Source: Actinokineospora diospyrosa | GTDB lineage: Bacteria > Actinomycetota > Actinomycetes > Mycobacteriales > Pseudonocardiaceae | Length of the DNA stretch: 64,000 nt | Direction of reading: 5' to 3' | Assembly (NCBI RefSeq): GCF_024171925.1 | Contig: NZ_JAMTCO010000012.1 | Span: forward strand, 124,001-188,000 | Part shown: piece after piece, positions 26,312-36,565 of the stretch | How the letters are laid out: each line of letters begins with the position of its first letter | Numbering within the stretch: position 1 is the stretch's first letter | Made by a program: the position numbers and the translations under genes | Notes under the pieces: generated by a model | What the model saw: only the letters and a program-made list of their open reading frames with translations | What the model was told of the DNA's origin: nothing | The model's database searches: none

Positions 26312-27855
26312 CAGTCTTCCCTCCCCGCGCCGGTCATCGCGGAGCCGAGCTGCTCCGGGGTCACCGCCGCCGGGTCGTGGTCGGCGACGAGCCTGCCGCG
26401 CAGGATCACCGACAGGGTGTCGGACATGCCGATCAGCTCGTCGAGGTCGGCGGAGATGAGCAGGACCGCGAGCCGCTCGGCGCGGGCCCGGCGGATGTGC
26501 TCCCAGATCGCGGCCTGGGCGCCGACGTCGACGCCGCGGGTGGGGTGGGAGGCGATCAGCAGCACCGGGGAGCCGCTCATCTCCCGGCCGACGATCAGCT
26601 TCTGCTGGTTGCCACCCGAGAGCGCGGCGGCGTGCACCTCGATCCCCGGGGTGCGCACGTCGTACTCCGCCACGATCCGCTCGGTGTCGGCTTTAGCGCC
26701 CCGGCGGTCCAGCAGCGGGCCGCGCACGTTGGGTTTGCTGGTCTGGTGGCCCAAGACCCGGTTCTCCCACAGGGTCGCCTCTAGTAGCAGCCCTTGGCGG
26801 TGGCGGTCTTCGGGGATGTAGCCCATACCGGACTCTCGGCGCTGCCTGGTCGTCGCACGCGTGATATCCCTACCGGACAAGGTGATCGTGCCAGCGCTAC
26901 ATGGCCTGATACCCATAAGAGCCTCAACGAGCTCCGCTTGCCCGTTGCCTTCAACGCCCGCGATGCCAAGCACCTCACCGGCGTGAATGGTGAAGGAAAC
27001 GTCGTCGAGCACGGTACGGCCATCAGCGTTGACCACGGTAAGACCGTCGACAGACAAGACAGCTTCATCAGTGACAGTGGACTCGCGCAGCTCCGGCACC
27101 GGCAGAGCGCTACCGACCATCAACTCCGCCAGCTTGCGGGCCGTGACGTCCTGCGGCAACACGCTCGCCACCGTCGTACCCCGCCGCATGACGGTGATGT
27201 CATCGGCGACCGACAACACCTCGTCCAACTTGTGCGAGATGAAGAGGATGGTCAGGCCCTCGGCCTTGAGATCGCGCAGGTTGCCGAAGAGTTCCTCGAC
27301 TTCCTGCGGCACCAGGACGGCGGTGGGCTCGTCCAGGATGAGCGTGCGCGCGCCGCGGTAGAGGACCTTGAGGATCTCGACGCGCTGCCGCTCACCGACA
27401 CCGAGGTCGGCCACGAGCCGGTCCGGGTCGACCCCGAGGCCGTAGGCGGAGGAGATCTCGGTGATCCGGGCGCGCGCGGTGGCGAAGTCGAGCCCGACGC
27501 CCTTGCGCGGCTCGCTGCCCAGGACCACGTTCTCCAGCACGGTGAGGTTGTCGGCCAGCATGAAGTGCTGGTGGACCATGCCGACACCGGCGCGGATGGC
27601 GTCAGCGGGCGAGGCGAAGATCACCGGGGCGCCGTCGATGGCGATGGTGCCCTCGTCCGGCTGCTGCATGCCGTAGAGGATCTTCATGAGGGTCGACTTG
27701 CCCGCGCCGTTCTCCCCCACCAGCGCGTGCACGGTGCCGACCCGGACGCTGATGTTGACGTCGGAGTTGGCGACGACGCCGGGGAAGCGCTTGGTGATCG
27801 CGGACAACTGGACGGCTGGGGCGGGCGCACCGCCCGCTGGTGGCTCCGTTGACAC
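26311..27855 (-). CDS. Nucleoside ABC transporter ATPase with two nucleotide-binding domains (NupO-like)
   Basis: 514 residues, GTG start preceded by GAAGGA. First domain: Walker A GENGAGKST near residue 51-59, Q-loop VGMVHQHFML, and Walker B TLILDEPTAVL; its signature is GVGERQRVEILK rather than LSGGQ. Second domain: Walker A replaced by GVEGNGQAEL, signature LSGGNQQKLIVGRE, and Walker B LLIASHPTRGVD. This asymmetric double ATPase is the form used with BMP-family lipoproteins. It is separated from the lipoprotein gene by a hairpin that probably reduces its expression relative to the binding protein. Confidence 0.92.
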   Translation of the reverse strand: MSTEPPAGGAPAPAVQLSAITKRFPGVVANSDVNISVRVGTVHALVGENGAGKSTLMKILYGMQQPDEGTIAIDGAPVIFASPADAIRAGVGMVHQHFMLADNLTVLENVVLGSEPRKGVGLDFATARARITEISSAYGLGVDPDRLVADLGVGERQRVEILKVLYRGARTLILDEPTAVLVPQEVEELFGNLRDLKAEGLTILFISHKLDEVLSVADDITVMRRGTTVASVLPQDVTARKLAELMVGSALPVPELRESTVTDEAVLSVDGLTVVNADGRTVLDDVSFTIHAGEVLGIAGVEGNGQAELVEALMGIRPCSAGTITLSGRDITRATTRQRRESGMGYIPEDRHRQGLLLEATLWENRVLGHQTSKPNVRGPLLDRRGAKADTERIVAEYDVRTPGIEVHAAALSGGNQQKLIVGREMSGSPVLLIASHPTRGVDVGAQAAIWEHIRRARAERLAVLLISADLDELIGMSDTLSVILRGRLVADHDPAAVTPEQLGSAMTGAGRED

Positions 27856-27903
27856 TGCCGAATCCTTCGTCGCTGGCTGGTGGGGACTCGCGGGGAATGC
27901 CCG

Positions 27904-27941
27904 ACGGGCCCGGGGCCGCGCGAGGCGGAACCCGGGCCCGT
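27904..27941 (-). terminator. Hairpin between BMP lipoprotein and ATPase genes (attenuator)
   Basis: ACGGGCCCGGG and CCCGGGCCCGT are perfect 11-bp arms around a 16-nt loop, just after the lipoprotein stop. There is no clear U-run. Its place inside the operon suggests partial termination, giving more binding protein than transporter. Confidence 0.6.
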
Positions 27942-27958
27942 TCGAGTCGGGGTACCCG

Positions 27959-29023
27959 CTACTTGGTCGACGGGACCTTGATCTCGCCCGAGACGATCTT
28001 GGCCTTGTACTCGTCGACCTTGGTCTTGATGTCGTCGATCTTGCCGCCGCTGGTGGAGTAGTCGATGCCACCGGCCTTGAGGTCGTAGACCTTCTCGCCC
28101 TTGGCGAACTTCGCGTCCTTCACCGAGGAGATGAAGTCGTACACCGCGACGTCGACCTCCTTGATCATCGAGGTGATGATCACGTCCTTGACGTCGGCGA
28201 GCGCGGGCAGGTTGTACTGGTCGGAGTCGACACCGATGCCGAACTTGCCGTTCGCCTTGGCCGTCTTGAACACGCCGTTGCCCGAGCCGCCCGCGGCGGC
28301 GTAGACGATGTCGGCGCCCGCGTCGTACATGCCCTTGGCGGCGGTCTCGCCCTTGGCCGGGTCGTTGAAGCCGGTGAAGTCCGGCGGCTGGGTCAGGTAC
28401 TTGACCTGCACCGTCGCGTCGGCCTTGACGGCCTTGACGCCCGCGGCGAAGCCGACCTCGAACTTCTGGATCAGCGGCACGTTGACGCCGCCGATGAACC
28501 CGACGTTGCCGGTCTTGCTCTTGAGCGCGGCGGCGACACCGACCAGGAAGGAGCCCTCCTGCTCGGCGAAGGTCAGGTTCGCGACGTTGTCGACCTTCGG
28601 GTCGGCGCTGTCGATGATGGCGAACTTGACGTCCGGGTAGTCCTTGGCGGTCTTCTCCAGCGCGGTCGCGTAGGCGAACCCGACGGCGATCACGGTGTTG
28701 TAGCCGCCCTCGGCGAGCTGGCGGAGCCGGTCCTCCTTCTGCGCGTCGGTCTCCCCCGCCGCGGCCTCCAGCTCCTTGATGTCGAAGCCGAACTCGGACT
28801 TGGCCTTGTCCAGGCCACGCGCGGCCGAGTCGTTGAAGGACTGGTCGCCGCGACCACCGATGTCGTAGGCCAACCCGATCTTGAGGTTGGACGCGGGCTT
28901 GCCTGCACTCGGGGTGCCGCTCGTCCCACCGGTGGTGCTGTCGTTCTTGGAGCCGCAGGCGGCCAGGGTGAGCCCCAGCGCCATCAGGCCTGCCGCGAGA
29001 CGAAGTCCTCGCACTCGACGCAA
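27959..29023 (-). CDS. BMP-family nucleoside-binding lipoprotein
   Basis: 354 residues. The TTG at 29023 is chosen because GGAAGGAG lies 6 nt upstream; a GTG at 29014 is the alternative. The signal peptide ends in a lipobox LTLAAC with the lipid-modified Cys near residue 23. The mature protein begins with a Ser/Thr/Gly linker and then LKIGLAYDIGGRGDQSFNDS, the BmpA/Med family opening. VGFIGGVNVPLIQKFEVGF and the AGADIVYAAAGGSGNGVFK region are the sugar/base-binding lobes. It should capture nucleosides outside the membrane for the permease/ATPase complex encoded next. Confidence 0.93.
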   Translation of the reverse strand: MRRVRGLRLAAGLMALGLTLAACGSKNDSTTGGTSGTPSAGKPASNLKIGLAYDIGGRGDQSFNDSAARGLDKAKSEFGFDIKELEAAAGETDAQKEDRLRQLAEGGYNTVIAVGFAYATALEKTAKDYPDVKFAIIDSADPKVDNVANLTFAEQEGSFLVGVAAALKSKTGNVGFIGGVNVPLIQKFEVGFAAGVKAVKADATVQVKYLTQPPDFTGFNDPAKGETAAKGMYDAGADIVYAAAGGSGNGVFKTAKANGKFGIGVDSDQYNLPALADVKDVIITSMIKEVDVAVYDFISSVKDAKFAKGEKVYDLKAGGIDYSTSGGKIDDIKTKVDEYKAKIVSGEIKVPSTK

Positions 29024-29219
29024 GGCGTTCTCCTTCCGGATCTCCAGCCGTCCGCGCCGGACGCTGTCGTTCCGCAGGACCGTACTCCCCGGTACGGGAC
29101 TTTCCCCGGCACGACCCGGGGCGTGACCCAATTGTTGGTTGGCACCACCCGGCGTGGCCACCGGGCGACCCGACCGGGTGGTCAGACCGGTGGACCCGGC
29201 CCGACCAGCGCCGCCCACC

Positions 29220-29234
29220 TGTCCAGTGTGGACA
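29220..29234. promoter_or_regulatory. Inverted repeat TGTCCA-GTG-TGGACA
   Basis: Perfect 6-bp arms with 3-bp spacer, followed at once by TATAGG on the plus strand. It lies about 200 bp upstream of the lipoprotein start and 360 bp upstream of sdhC, in the divergent region. A regulator site for either side is plausible. Confidence 0.4.
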
Positions 29235-29540
29235 TATAGGGGTCGCCGGTAGGGGTGCCGGGTGGCCAGGACCAGGGGTTCGCCGAATCGATCCAGAACC
29301 AGCGCCACCCCGACCGGGGAGCGACCGCGACCCTGCGTCACCACCACCGCCGGGATGCCGGGCGGCAGTGGCCCCACCAGCGGGGGACGGCGGTCCAGCG
29401 CGTGTCTTGTCCGTCACAGAGGGGATCGGCGGGTTGGGTGCGCTCCGCTTGTCAGGTCTAGCATCCGTTGAGTCAAGACCCGTTTCGTGTGGAGTCCCCG
29501 CACGCCGCGGCGCAGCACCGGCGAGTCAGCCGGCACCAGT

Positions 29541-29562
29541 CAGCACTGGTCAGCCAGTGCTG
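29541..29562 (+). promoter_or_regulatory. Stem-loop in the sdhC leader
   Basis: CAGCACTGG-TCAG-CCAGTGCTG: perfect 9-bp stem with a 4-nt loop, ending 12 nt before the GAAGGAGG ribosome site of sdhC. The surrounding sequence repeats CAGT/TCAG so that alternative pairings with flanking ACCAGT and TGGTCA are possible. It may tune translation or mRNA stability. Confidence 0.5.
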
Positions 29563-29593
29563 GTCAGTCAGCGAGGAAGGAGGCCTGCTTCCG

Positions 29594-30025
29594 ATGTCCG
29601 ACTCGGCCATCGCCACCGAGCAGGTGGCGCCGCGCGGATCCCGGCGGACCGGGACCCTCTACCGCGGCGACCCGGGCATGTGGTCCTGGGTGGCGCACCG
29701 GATCACCGGGGTGCTCACCTTCTTCTTCCTCTTCGCGCACGTGCTGGACACCGCGCTGGTGCGGGTCTCGCCGAACGCCTACGACGAGATCATCGAGACG
29801 TACAAGACCCCCGTGGTCAACCTGCTCGAGGTCGGTCTCGTCGGCGCCGTGCTCTACCACGCGCTCAACGGCCTGCGGGTCCTGCTCGTCGACTTCTGGT
29901 CGCGCGGACCCCGGCTGCAGAAGCCGATGCTGTGGACGATCCTGGGCATCTGGGTCGTGGTGATGGTCCCCGGTGCCTACTTCATGATGGAGCGCACCGT
30001 GCGCGAGATGTTCGGGGGCAACTGA
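29594..30025 (+). CDS. sdhC: Succinate dehydrogenase cytochrome b556 subunit
   Basis: 143 residues, three membrane helices, preceded by GAAGGAGG. TLYRGDPGMWSWVAHRITGV at residues 22-41 is the SdhC signature (quinone-site region), and LYHALNGLRVLLVDFW near 92 supplies the haem-ligand His. First gene of sdhCDAB; with sdhD it anchors the complex and reduces menaquinone. It ends 2 nt before the sdhD start. Confidence 0.93.
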   Translation: MSDSAIATEQVAPRGSRRTGTLYRGDPGMWSWVAHRITGVLTFFFLFAHVLDTALVRVSPNAYDEIIETYKTPVVNLLEVGLVGAVLYHALNGLRVLLVDFWSRGPRLQKPMLWTILGIWVVVMVPGAYFMMERTVREMFGGN

Positions 30026-30027
30026 TC

Positions 30028-30441
30028 ATGGCGCTCGCCCTGGACAAGCCGCGCTCGCCGCGGCGCCCCGCCGCGCGCAGGGGCAACTTCGAAATGATCA
30101 GCTGGGTCTTCATGCGGGTGTCCGGGCTGGCCCTGGTCGTGCTGGTGCTCGGGCACCTGCTGATCATGAACATCCTCGACGGCGGCGTGCACCGGATCAA
30201 CTTCGCCTTCGTCGCCGGGCGCTGGTCGAGCCCGTTCTGGCAGGTGTGGGACCTGCTGATGCTGTGGCTGGCCGAGATCCACGGCGGCAACGGGTTGCGC
30301 ACGGTGATCAACGACTACGCGCGCAAGGACAGCACCCGGTTCTGGCTGAAGATCATGCTGTACGTGTCGATGGTGCTGATCCTGTTCCTCGGCACCTACG
30401 TGATCTTCACCTTCGACGCCACGATCCCGACCACGCACTGA
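30028..30441 (+). CDS. sdhD: Succinate dehydrogenase hydrophobic anchor subunit
   Basis: 137 residues, three membrane helices. A basic N-terminus (RSPRRPAARRGNFEMISWVF) precedes MRVSGLALVVLVLGHLLIMN, which carries the haem-region His; AEIHGGNGLRTVINDYARKD forms the cytoplasmic loop typical of actinobacterial SdhD. The gene follows sdhC closely and precedes sdhA by 42 nt. Confidence 0.92.
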   Translation: MALALDKPRSPRRPAARRGNFEMISWVFMRVSGLALVVLVLGHLLIMNILDGGVHRINFAFVAGRWSSPFWQVWDLLMLWLAEIHGGNGLRTVINDYARKDSTRFWLKIMLYVSMVLILFLGTYVIFTFDATIPTTH

Positions 30442-30483
30442 GCGCGCCCCCACCACACCCGAGTCGGAAGAAGCGGTTGACCC

Positions 30484-32246
<1,763 letters not shown>

Positions 32247-32247
<1 letters not shown>

Positions 32248-33032
32248 TGACTGCTGCCACTGTGGACCGGGCGGCCTCGGGCGCGCGCGGGGACCAGCCG
32301 CCGGTGCCCGACGGTGCGATCACCATCACCGTGAAGATCATGCGGTTCAACCCGGAGGTCGACTCCGAACCGCGCTGGGAGTCCTTCGGGGTGCCCGCGC
32401 TGCCCACCGACCGGGTGCTGAACCTGCTGCACTACATCAAGTGGTACCTCGACGGGACGCTCACCTTCCGCCGGTCCTGCGCGCACGGCATCTGCGGCTC
32501 GGACGCCATGCAGGTCAACGGCGTGAACCGGCTGGCGTGCAAGGTCCTGGTCAAGGACCTGATGGCAGGCGGCGGCAAGCACACCACGATCACCGTGGCG
32601 CCGATCAAGGGCCTGCCGGTGCACAAGGACCTGCTGGTCGACATGGAGCCCTTCATGGAGGCGTTCCGCGCGGTCAAGCCGTTCCTCATCACCTACGGCA
32701 ACGAGCCCACCCGCGAGCGCGTCCAGTCGGCCGCCGACCGCGAGCGCTTCGACGACACCACCAAGTGCATCCTGTGCGCCTGCTGCACCACCTCGTGCCC
32801 GGTCTTCTGGAACGAGGGCAGCTACTTCGGCCCCGCGGCCATCGTCAACGCCCACCGCTTCATCTTCGACTCCCGCGACGAGGGCGCCCAAGAACGCCTG
32901 GACATCCTCAACGACGCCGAAGGCGTGTGGCGCTGCCGCACGACGTTCAACTGCACGGACGCCTGCCCGCGCGGCATCCAGGTGACCAAGGCGATCCAAG
33001 AGGTCAAGCGCGCCCTCCTGTTCCGCCGCTGA
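32247..33032 (+). CDS. sdhB: Succinate dehydrogenase iron-sulfur subunit
   Basis: 261 residues carrying electrons from FAD to quinone through three Fe-S clusters. The [2Fe-2S] ligands lie in SCAHGICGSDAMQVNG plus the later RLAC. The ferredoxin-like second domain has CILCACCTTSCPVFW and CRTTFNCTDACPRGI, which bind the [4Fe-4S] and [3Fe-4S] clusters. Last gene of sdhCDAB, followed 14 nt later by a hairpin terminator. Confidence 0.97.
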
Positions 33033-33046
33033 GTTGTGCTCTATCT

Positions 33047-33076
33047 AGAGGCCGCGTTCACCCGGACGCGGCCTCT
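33047..33076. terminator. Bidirectional hairpin after sdhB
   Basis: AGAGGCCGCGT and ACGCGGCCTCT form an 11-bp stem, with TTTCAATTT following on the plus strand. The stop codon of the convergent lipoprotein gene (33058) lies in the loop, so the structure overlaps coding sequence. Confidence 0.85.
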
Positions 33077-33762
33077 TTCAATTTCGGCACCACTGTCTCC
33101 GCTAGCTCACGCGCGCCCTCACCGGACACTCTTAGATCTACCGGGACATCGGGGTGGACGCGGACGAAGACCGCGGAACCGGTGACAAGCGCGGGCCGCC
33201 CACCTACGTGCTCGTTGTAGCTGGAGACGCTGTACAGGCTCGCTTCCAACCCCACCTCGTTGCGCCCCGCGGTGCACTTCCCGTCGCCCTTCTCCGCCGC
33301 CAGGAGCGCACAGAGCCGTTCCGTGCGGACAGGCTTGGGCAGATCAACCAGCTTGGCACCGTCGAGGTTGGACGGCCCGGTGAGCACCGGGCGCAACGCG
33401 GCCAACGCCCGCTCCCGCAACGCGGCGTCCTCCGGCTCAACAGTCACATTGACCGAAGTGGCCCCCAGATCCAAGCCCGGCCCCCCAAGCCGCACCGTGA
33501 CAACGCGGTCCCCGCCCCGCAGCACACACGCCCCCGCCACCGTGACAGTTGCGTCGACCGGCCCCACGACCTCACCCCACCGCACAGCCCCGCAGAGAAC
33601 CTGCCCAGCGGTCTCGGGGAACACCTCACCCAGCGCGTCCCCGGTGATCAGGGCAACCGGCCGCACACCGAACTCGGCCAAAGTGGTCGCGGGCTCCTCT
33701 TCAGGAGCGGCACACCCCACAACCGCGCTCAGCGCGAGCACCACCAACAGACTCCTCCACAT
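33058..33762 (-). CDS. Putative secreted lipoprotein of unknown function
   Basis: 234 residues starting MWRSLLVVLALSAVVGCAAP, a lipoprotein signal peptide with the lipid Cys at about residue 17. The mature part is beta-rich with paired cysteines (GQVLCGAVRWGEV and AGACVLRGG) and a second pair further on, and resembles small extracytoplasmic lipoproteins of mycobacteria and relatives, possibly of the DUF3558 kind. ATG 33762 has a TACTGT hexamer 6 nt upstream, so it is probably leaderless. No linked partner gene. Confidence 0.65.
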   Translation of the reverse strand: MWRSLLVVLALSAVVGCAAPEEEPATTLAEFGVRPVALITGDALGEVFPETAGQVLCGAVRWGEVVGPVDATVTVAGACVLRGGDRVVTVRLGGPGLDLGATSVNVTVEPEDAALRERALAALRPVLTGPSNLDGAKLVDLPKPVRTERLCALLAAEKGDGKCTAGRNEVGLEASLYSVSSYNEHVGGRPALVTGSAVFVRVHPDVPVDLRVSGEGARELAETVVPKLKEAASG

Positions 33763-34062
33763 GCCGCGACAGTACCCACGATCAGGTGACGAGCTTCGGA
33801 ACCGCTCGCTCCCCCAGTTCACGACCCCCGCCGCCGGAGACCGTCCGGTCGATCTTGACGACAGAAGCCGGACAAACGATCGAATCACCACTCGTACGCA
33901 CCGGACGACCGCCGACTGCGGTGGATCAAGGGCGAGGGCTTCGCCTGGACCGCCAATGCCTCCGCATGGCGTGAGAGTGCTCACGATGGGGTGAATCCGT
34001 GCCAATGCGTACTTTTCCAGGCGGTCCCGCTGCCAGTCTCCGGCACCGAGGAGAGGGGACTC
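33763..34062. other. Divergent intergenic region
   Basis: 300 bp between a leftward lipoprotein and a rightward hypothetical gene. A small inverted repeat GTGAG-AGTG-CTCAC is at 33971-33984. I see no other structure and no convincing small gene. Confidence 0.45.
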
Positions 34063-34725
34063 ATGGGCTGGTGGGATCAACCGCGCGGACCGGATGGCAA
34101 GTGGATCAAGGGTGGGGCCGGGGTGAGCGTCGCGGCGGTGGCTGTGGGGCTGGCGGTCGTCGGCGGGGGCGGGGCGGGTGGTGCGGCGGCGGGCGGCGCG
34201 GTAGTGGATGGTGCGGCACAGGCGGCGAATGCGGCGAGGGCTGAAGCGGCGGCGAAGCCGAACCGCGGTGCGCGCAAAGCCAAGGCCGATGACGGCTGGC
34301 GCAAGCTGCGGCTGCGCAATGTCCGCGAGGCCACGGAGAACGCGCTCGACTGCGCGATCAACTCCTACGGCCAGGTGCGGGACTTCTTCCTGCGCAACCC
34401 GTGCGCCGACCTCGACCGGACGCTGTTCACCCTCGCTGATCCGGCAGGGAACACGTTCGTCGTGTCCGTCTCGTGGGTGCGCATGCGGTCAGCGAAGGAT
34501 GTGCCGCCGCTTAAGAAGCTCATCGACACCGATGGCACCGGCAGCGTCAAGTCGCTCGGGTTCGACCTGCTTAAGCACCAAGGCGTGCGGTTCACCGGCA
34601 CCCCCTTCCGCTCACGGCCGAGTAAGGACGTCCTTGTCGTCGCCGAAGGTGCTGTTGTGTCTGGGAAGCCAGATCCAGCGATCTTCCAGCAAGCCGTCAC
34701 TATCGCGGCAGAGCTACCGCGATAG
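34063..34725 (+). CDS. Hypothetical protein with one Gly/Ala-rich hydrophobic segment
   Basis: 220 residues, ATG preceded by GAGGAGAGGGG. A WW-rich start (MGWWDQPRGPDGKWIKGG) leads into a Gly/Ala/Val hydrophobic stretch at about 20-48 that could span the membrane. The rest is a globular domain with paired cysteines (NALDCAINSYGQ and FLRNPCADLDRTLF), VVSVSWVRMRSAKDVPPLKK and GVRFTGTPFRSRPS. I do not recognise the family. It may be anchored with the globular domain outside. Neighbours give no functional hint. Confidence 0.6.
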   Translation: MGWWDQPRGPDGKWIKGGAGVSVAAVAVGLAVVGGGGAGGAAAGGAVVDGAAQAANAARAEAAAKPNRGARKAKADDGWRKLRLRNVREATENALDCAINSYGQVRDFFLRNPCADLDRTLFTLADPAGNTFVVSVSWVRMRSAKDVPPLKKLIDTDGTGSVKSLGFDLLKHQGVRFTGTPFRSRPSKDVLVVAEGAVVSGKPDPAIFQQAVTIAAELPR

Positions 34726-34726
34726 G

Positions 34727-35893
34727 TCAGGTTCGAACGGCGGAAGACACTGTGCGGAACTCGATGCCTGCGGCCACTAGGCGGTCGATGAGCGCGGTGC
34801 CCATGGCTGTCGCGGTGGTTACCTGGCCCGCGGTGGGCGGGAGGGCGTCGAAGGCTAGGGAGAGGGCTGATTCGGCGAGCATCTTGGAGGTCTCGCCGTA
34901 GCCGGGGTCGCCGCCGGTGATTTCGGTGTGGACGCGCCTATCGCCGCCGGTGCCGATGAAGGTGGCCTTGAACCAAGAGCGTTCGCGCTGGGCTTCGGTC
35001 GGGCCTTCACCGGCGGGCTTGCGGGTCAGCAGCCAGTTGCGCAGTGGTGGGACCTGAGATGCCGCGATGAGGCCTATAGCGCCGCCGGAGACGGCTAGGG
35101 CCGCGGGGAAGCGTTTGACGGCCAGGTGGTGGCCGTAGCTGAACTCGGGTCCGTACTGGTCCAGCGCGCGGGCGGACCGTAGGACCACCTGTGGGTCGAT
35201 GGTCGGTAGCGGTACCGCCCAGATACCCAGATCAGCCACCCGCCCCGCCTTACCCCGACCCCGAGCCTTACGAGCGGGCCTTGGCTCGACCTTGCGACGC
35301 TCAGCAGCTGCCTTGCGCATGTCGCCGAGGCGCGAGAAGGCGTTCACGGCTGACTGGAACGTCCCGCCGGAGATGGAGGCTGAGACGGTGAGGTAACCGT
35401 TGACAGTTAGCGGTACGTCGGCCGGTAGCTGGTTCACGGTGTAGAGCACGCCGAGGTCGTAAGGGATCGAATCGAAACCGCAGCAGTGGACGAGCCGGGC
35501 TCCTGTTTCCACCGCCTTCGCGTGGTGGCGCAGGTAGGTGCGGTCGACGAACTCGGGTTCACCGGTGAGATCGACGTAGTCGGTGCCAGCGGCGGCGCAC
35601 GCGCCCACCAGGGGGTCGCCGTAGGTGATGTACGGGCCGACGGTGGTGATGACGACCCGGGTCGCCTCCGCGACGGCGGCGAGCGAGGCCGGGTCGTTCA
35701 CATCCGCGGTCAGCAGGTCGACGCCCTCGACGCCGAGGCGGTCGCGCACGGCCTCCAGCTTCGCCCGGTTGCGCCCGGCGAGCGCCCACCGGGTCCCGGT
35801 GGGCGCGTGGCGCGCCAGGTACTCAGCGGTCAGCTGACCGGTGAACCCGGTGGCCCCGAACAACACGACGTCGAACCTGCGGCCGGTAGGCAT
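34727..35893 (-). CDS. Saccharopine-dehydrogenase-like NAD(P)-binding protein (trans-acting enoyl reductase family)
   Basis: 388 residues. N-terminal Rossmann fold with VVLFGATGFTGQLTAEYLA (GxTGFTG), then TRVVITTVGPYITYGDPLV and GTDYVDLTGEPEFV, a pattern of the saccharopine dehydrogenase-like/trans-acting enoyl reductase proteins of mycobacteria and relatives. A basic linker (RKVEPRPARKARGRGK) interrupts the middle and a hydrophobic stretch follows near residue 265. The substrate is unknown; lipid modification is suggested only by family resemblance. Confidence 0.82.
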   Translation of the reverse strand: MPTGRRFDVVLFGATGFTGQLTAEYLARHAPTGTRWALAGRNRAKLEAVRDRLGVEGVDLLTADVNDPASLAAVAEATRVVITTVGPYITYGDPLVGACAAAGTDYVDLTGEPEFVDRTYLRHHAKAVETGARLVHCCGFDSIPYDLGVLYTVNQLPADVPLTVNGYLTVSASISGGTFQSAVNAFSRLGDMRKAAAERRKVEPRPARKARGRGKAGRVADLGIWAVPLPTIDPQVVLRSARALDQYGPEFSYGHHLAVKRFPAALAVSGGAIGLIAASQVPPLRNWLLTRKPAGEGPTEAQRERSWFKATFIGTGGDRRVHTEITGGDPGYGETSKMLAESALSLAFDALPPTAGQVTTATAMGTALIDRLVAAGIEFRTVSSAVRT

Positions 35894-35918
35894 GACCTCA
35901 TCTTACCGACCGGTAACC

Positions 35919-36260
35919 TCACGTCCAGAAGACGGCCAGCCCCACGTTGAGCACGACCAACCCGCCCAGGGTCGGTGGCAGCCAGCGCGGGTTCGCCTTC
36001 TTGGCGGTGAACGTGACGGCCAGCACCAGGACCGCCACGACGACCAGCAGCTTGATGCCCAGTTTCATGTGGTTGTACTCGGCCCCGGTGAGCGGGGCCA
36101 ACGCCATCAGGGCGATCCCGGTCACCAGTTGCAGCCCGGCGCCGTGCAACCAGCCCTTGTTCACCTCTTCGGGCGAACGGAACTGCAGCAGCAACGCCCC
36201 GATCAGGGCACCCATGCCCAGCAGGTGCAGGAAGACCAGCAAGTGTCGGACGAACTCCAC
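35919..36260 (-). CDS. Four-helix membrane protein
   Basis: 113 residues from GTG 36260, preceded by GGAGGAG. Four hydrophobic segments: HLLVFLHLLGMGALIGALLL, the region LQLVTGIALMALAPLTG, LLVVVAVLVLAVTF and the C-terminal LGGLVVLNVGLAVFW. HxxxHxxG-like His residues occur in the first helix. It lies 2 nt after the stop of the SCO4848-like gene, so the two are probably one operon. Function unknown. Confidence 0.7.
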   Translation of the reverse strand: MEFVRHLLVFLHLLGMGALIGALLLQFRSPEEVNKGWLHGAGLQLVTGIALMALAPLTGAEYNHMKLGIKLLVVVAVLVLAVTFTAKKANPRWLPPTLGGLVVLNVGLAVFWT

Positions 36261-36262
36261 GC

Positions 36263-36475
36263 CTAACTCCTCCTCCAGGCCCGCCAGCCGATGACGCCGA
36301 TCATCGTGCCGAACAGCAGTGACGCGGCGGTCAGCAGGGCGTGCACCAGGAAGAAACCGGTCGGCCCCGGCGCGAAGGACCGCGGGTCGGCCCAGATGTT
36401 GCGCAAGAACATGGGCCAGATCACCCACGACCACACCCCGAAGCCCACCAGGAACAACGCCGCGCGCCGACTCAT
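36263..36475 (-). CDS. SCO4848-family small membrane protein
   Basis: 70 residues, two membrane helices: LFLVGFGVWSWVIWPMFLRN and LVHALLTAASLLFGTMIGVI. The GVWSWVIWPMF and GxVIGxxG-like end match what I recall of the Streptomyces SCO4848 family. There too the gene lies beside a D-Ala-D-Ala carboxypeptidase gene and near sdh. It is divergent from the carboxypeptidase gene here. A role in envelope biology is inferred from that association only. Confidence 0.75.
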   Translation of the reverse strand: MSRRAALFLVGFGVWSWVIWPMFLRNIWADPRSFAPGPTGFFLVHALLTAASLLFGTMIGVIGWRAWRRS

Positions 36476-36553
36476 ACGGGCAGTATCCAGCGCGGACGGC
36501 GGCTGCCCACGTGTGGGTGACAGGCCGGATCGTGGCCGGATCGTGACAGGCCC

Positions 36554-36559
36554 TACCCT
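36554..36559 (+). promoter_or_regulatory. -10 hexamer TACCCT of leaderless carboxypeptidase gene
   Basis: TACCCT ends 6 nt before the GTG start at 36566, which implies transcription starting at the start codon. Confidence 0.5.
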
Positions 36560-36565
36560 GCAGGG

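Larger units (their letters stand above)
29024..29593. other. Divergent regulatory region between BMP lipoprotein and sdhC
   Basis: 570 bp without a convincing gene. It holds an inverted repeat at 29220-29234, a possible sdh promoter (TTGGGT at 29434-29439 and TAGCAT at 29459-29464, 19-bp spacing) and a stem-loop at 29541-29562. An in-frame extension of sdhC back to about 29468 is open but lacks a ribosome site. Confidence 0.55.

Noticed and set aside
27941-27955. tRNA T-arm-like sequence (GTTCGAGTC)
   Set aside because: No acceptor stem, anticodon arm or D-arm around it; it is part of the GC hairpin region.
29468-29593. N-terminal extension of sdhC
   Set aside because: Open but starts at TTG without a ribosome site, and includes the stem-loop; ATG 29594 has GAAGGAGG.
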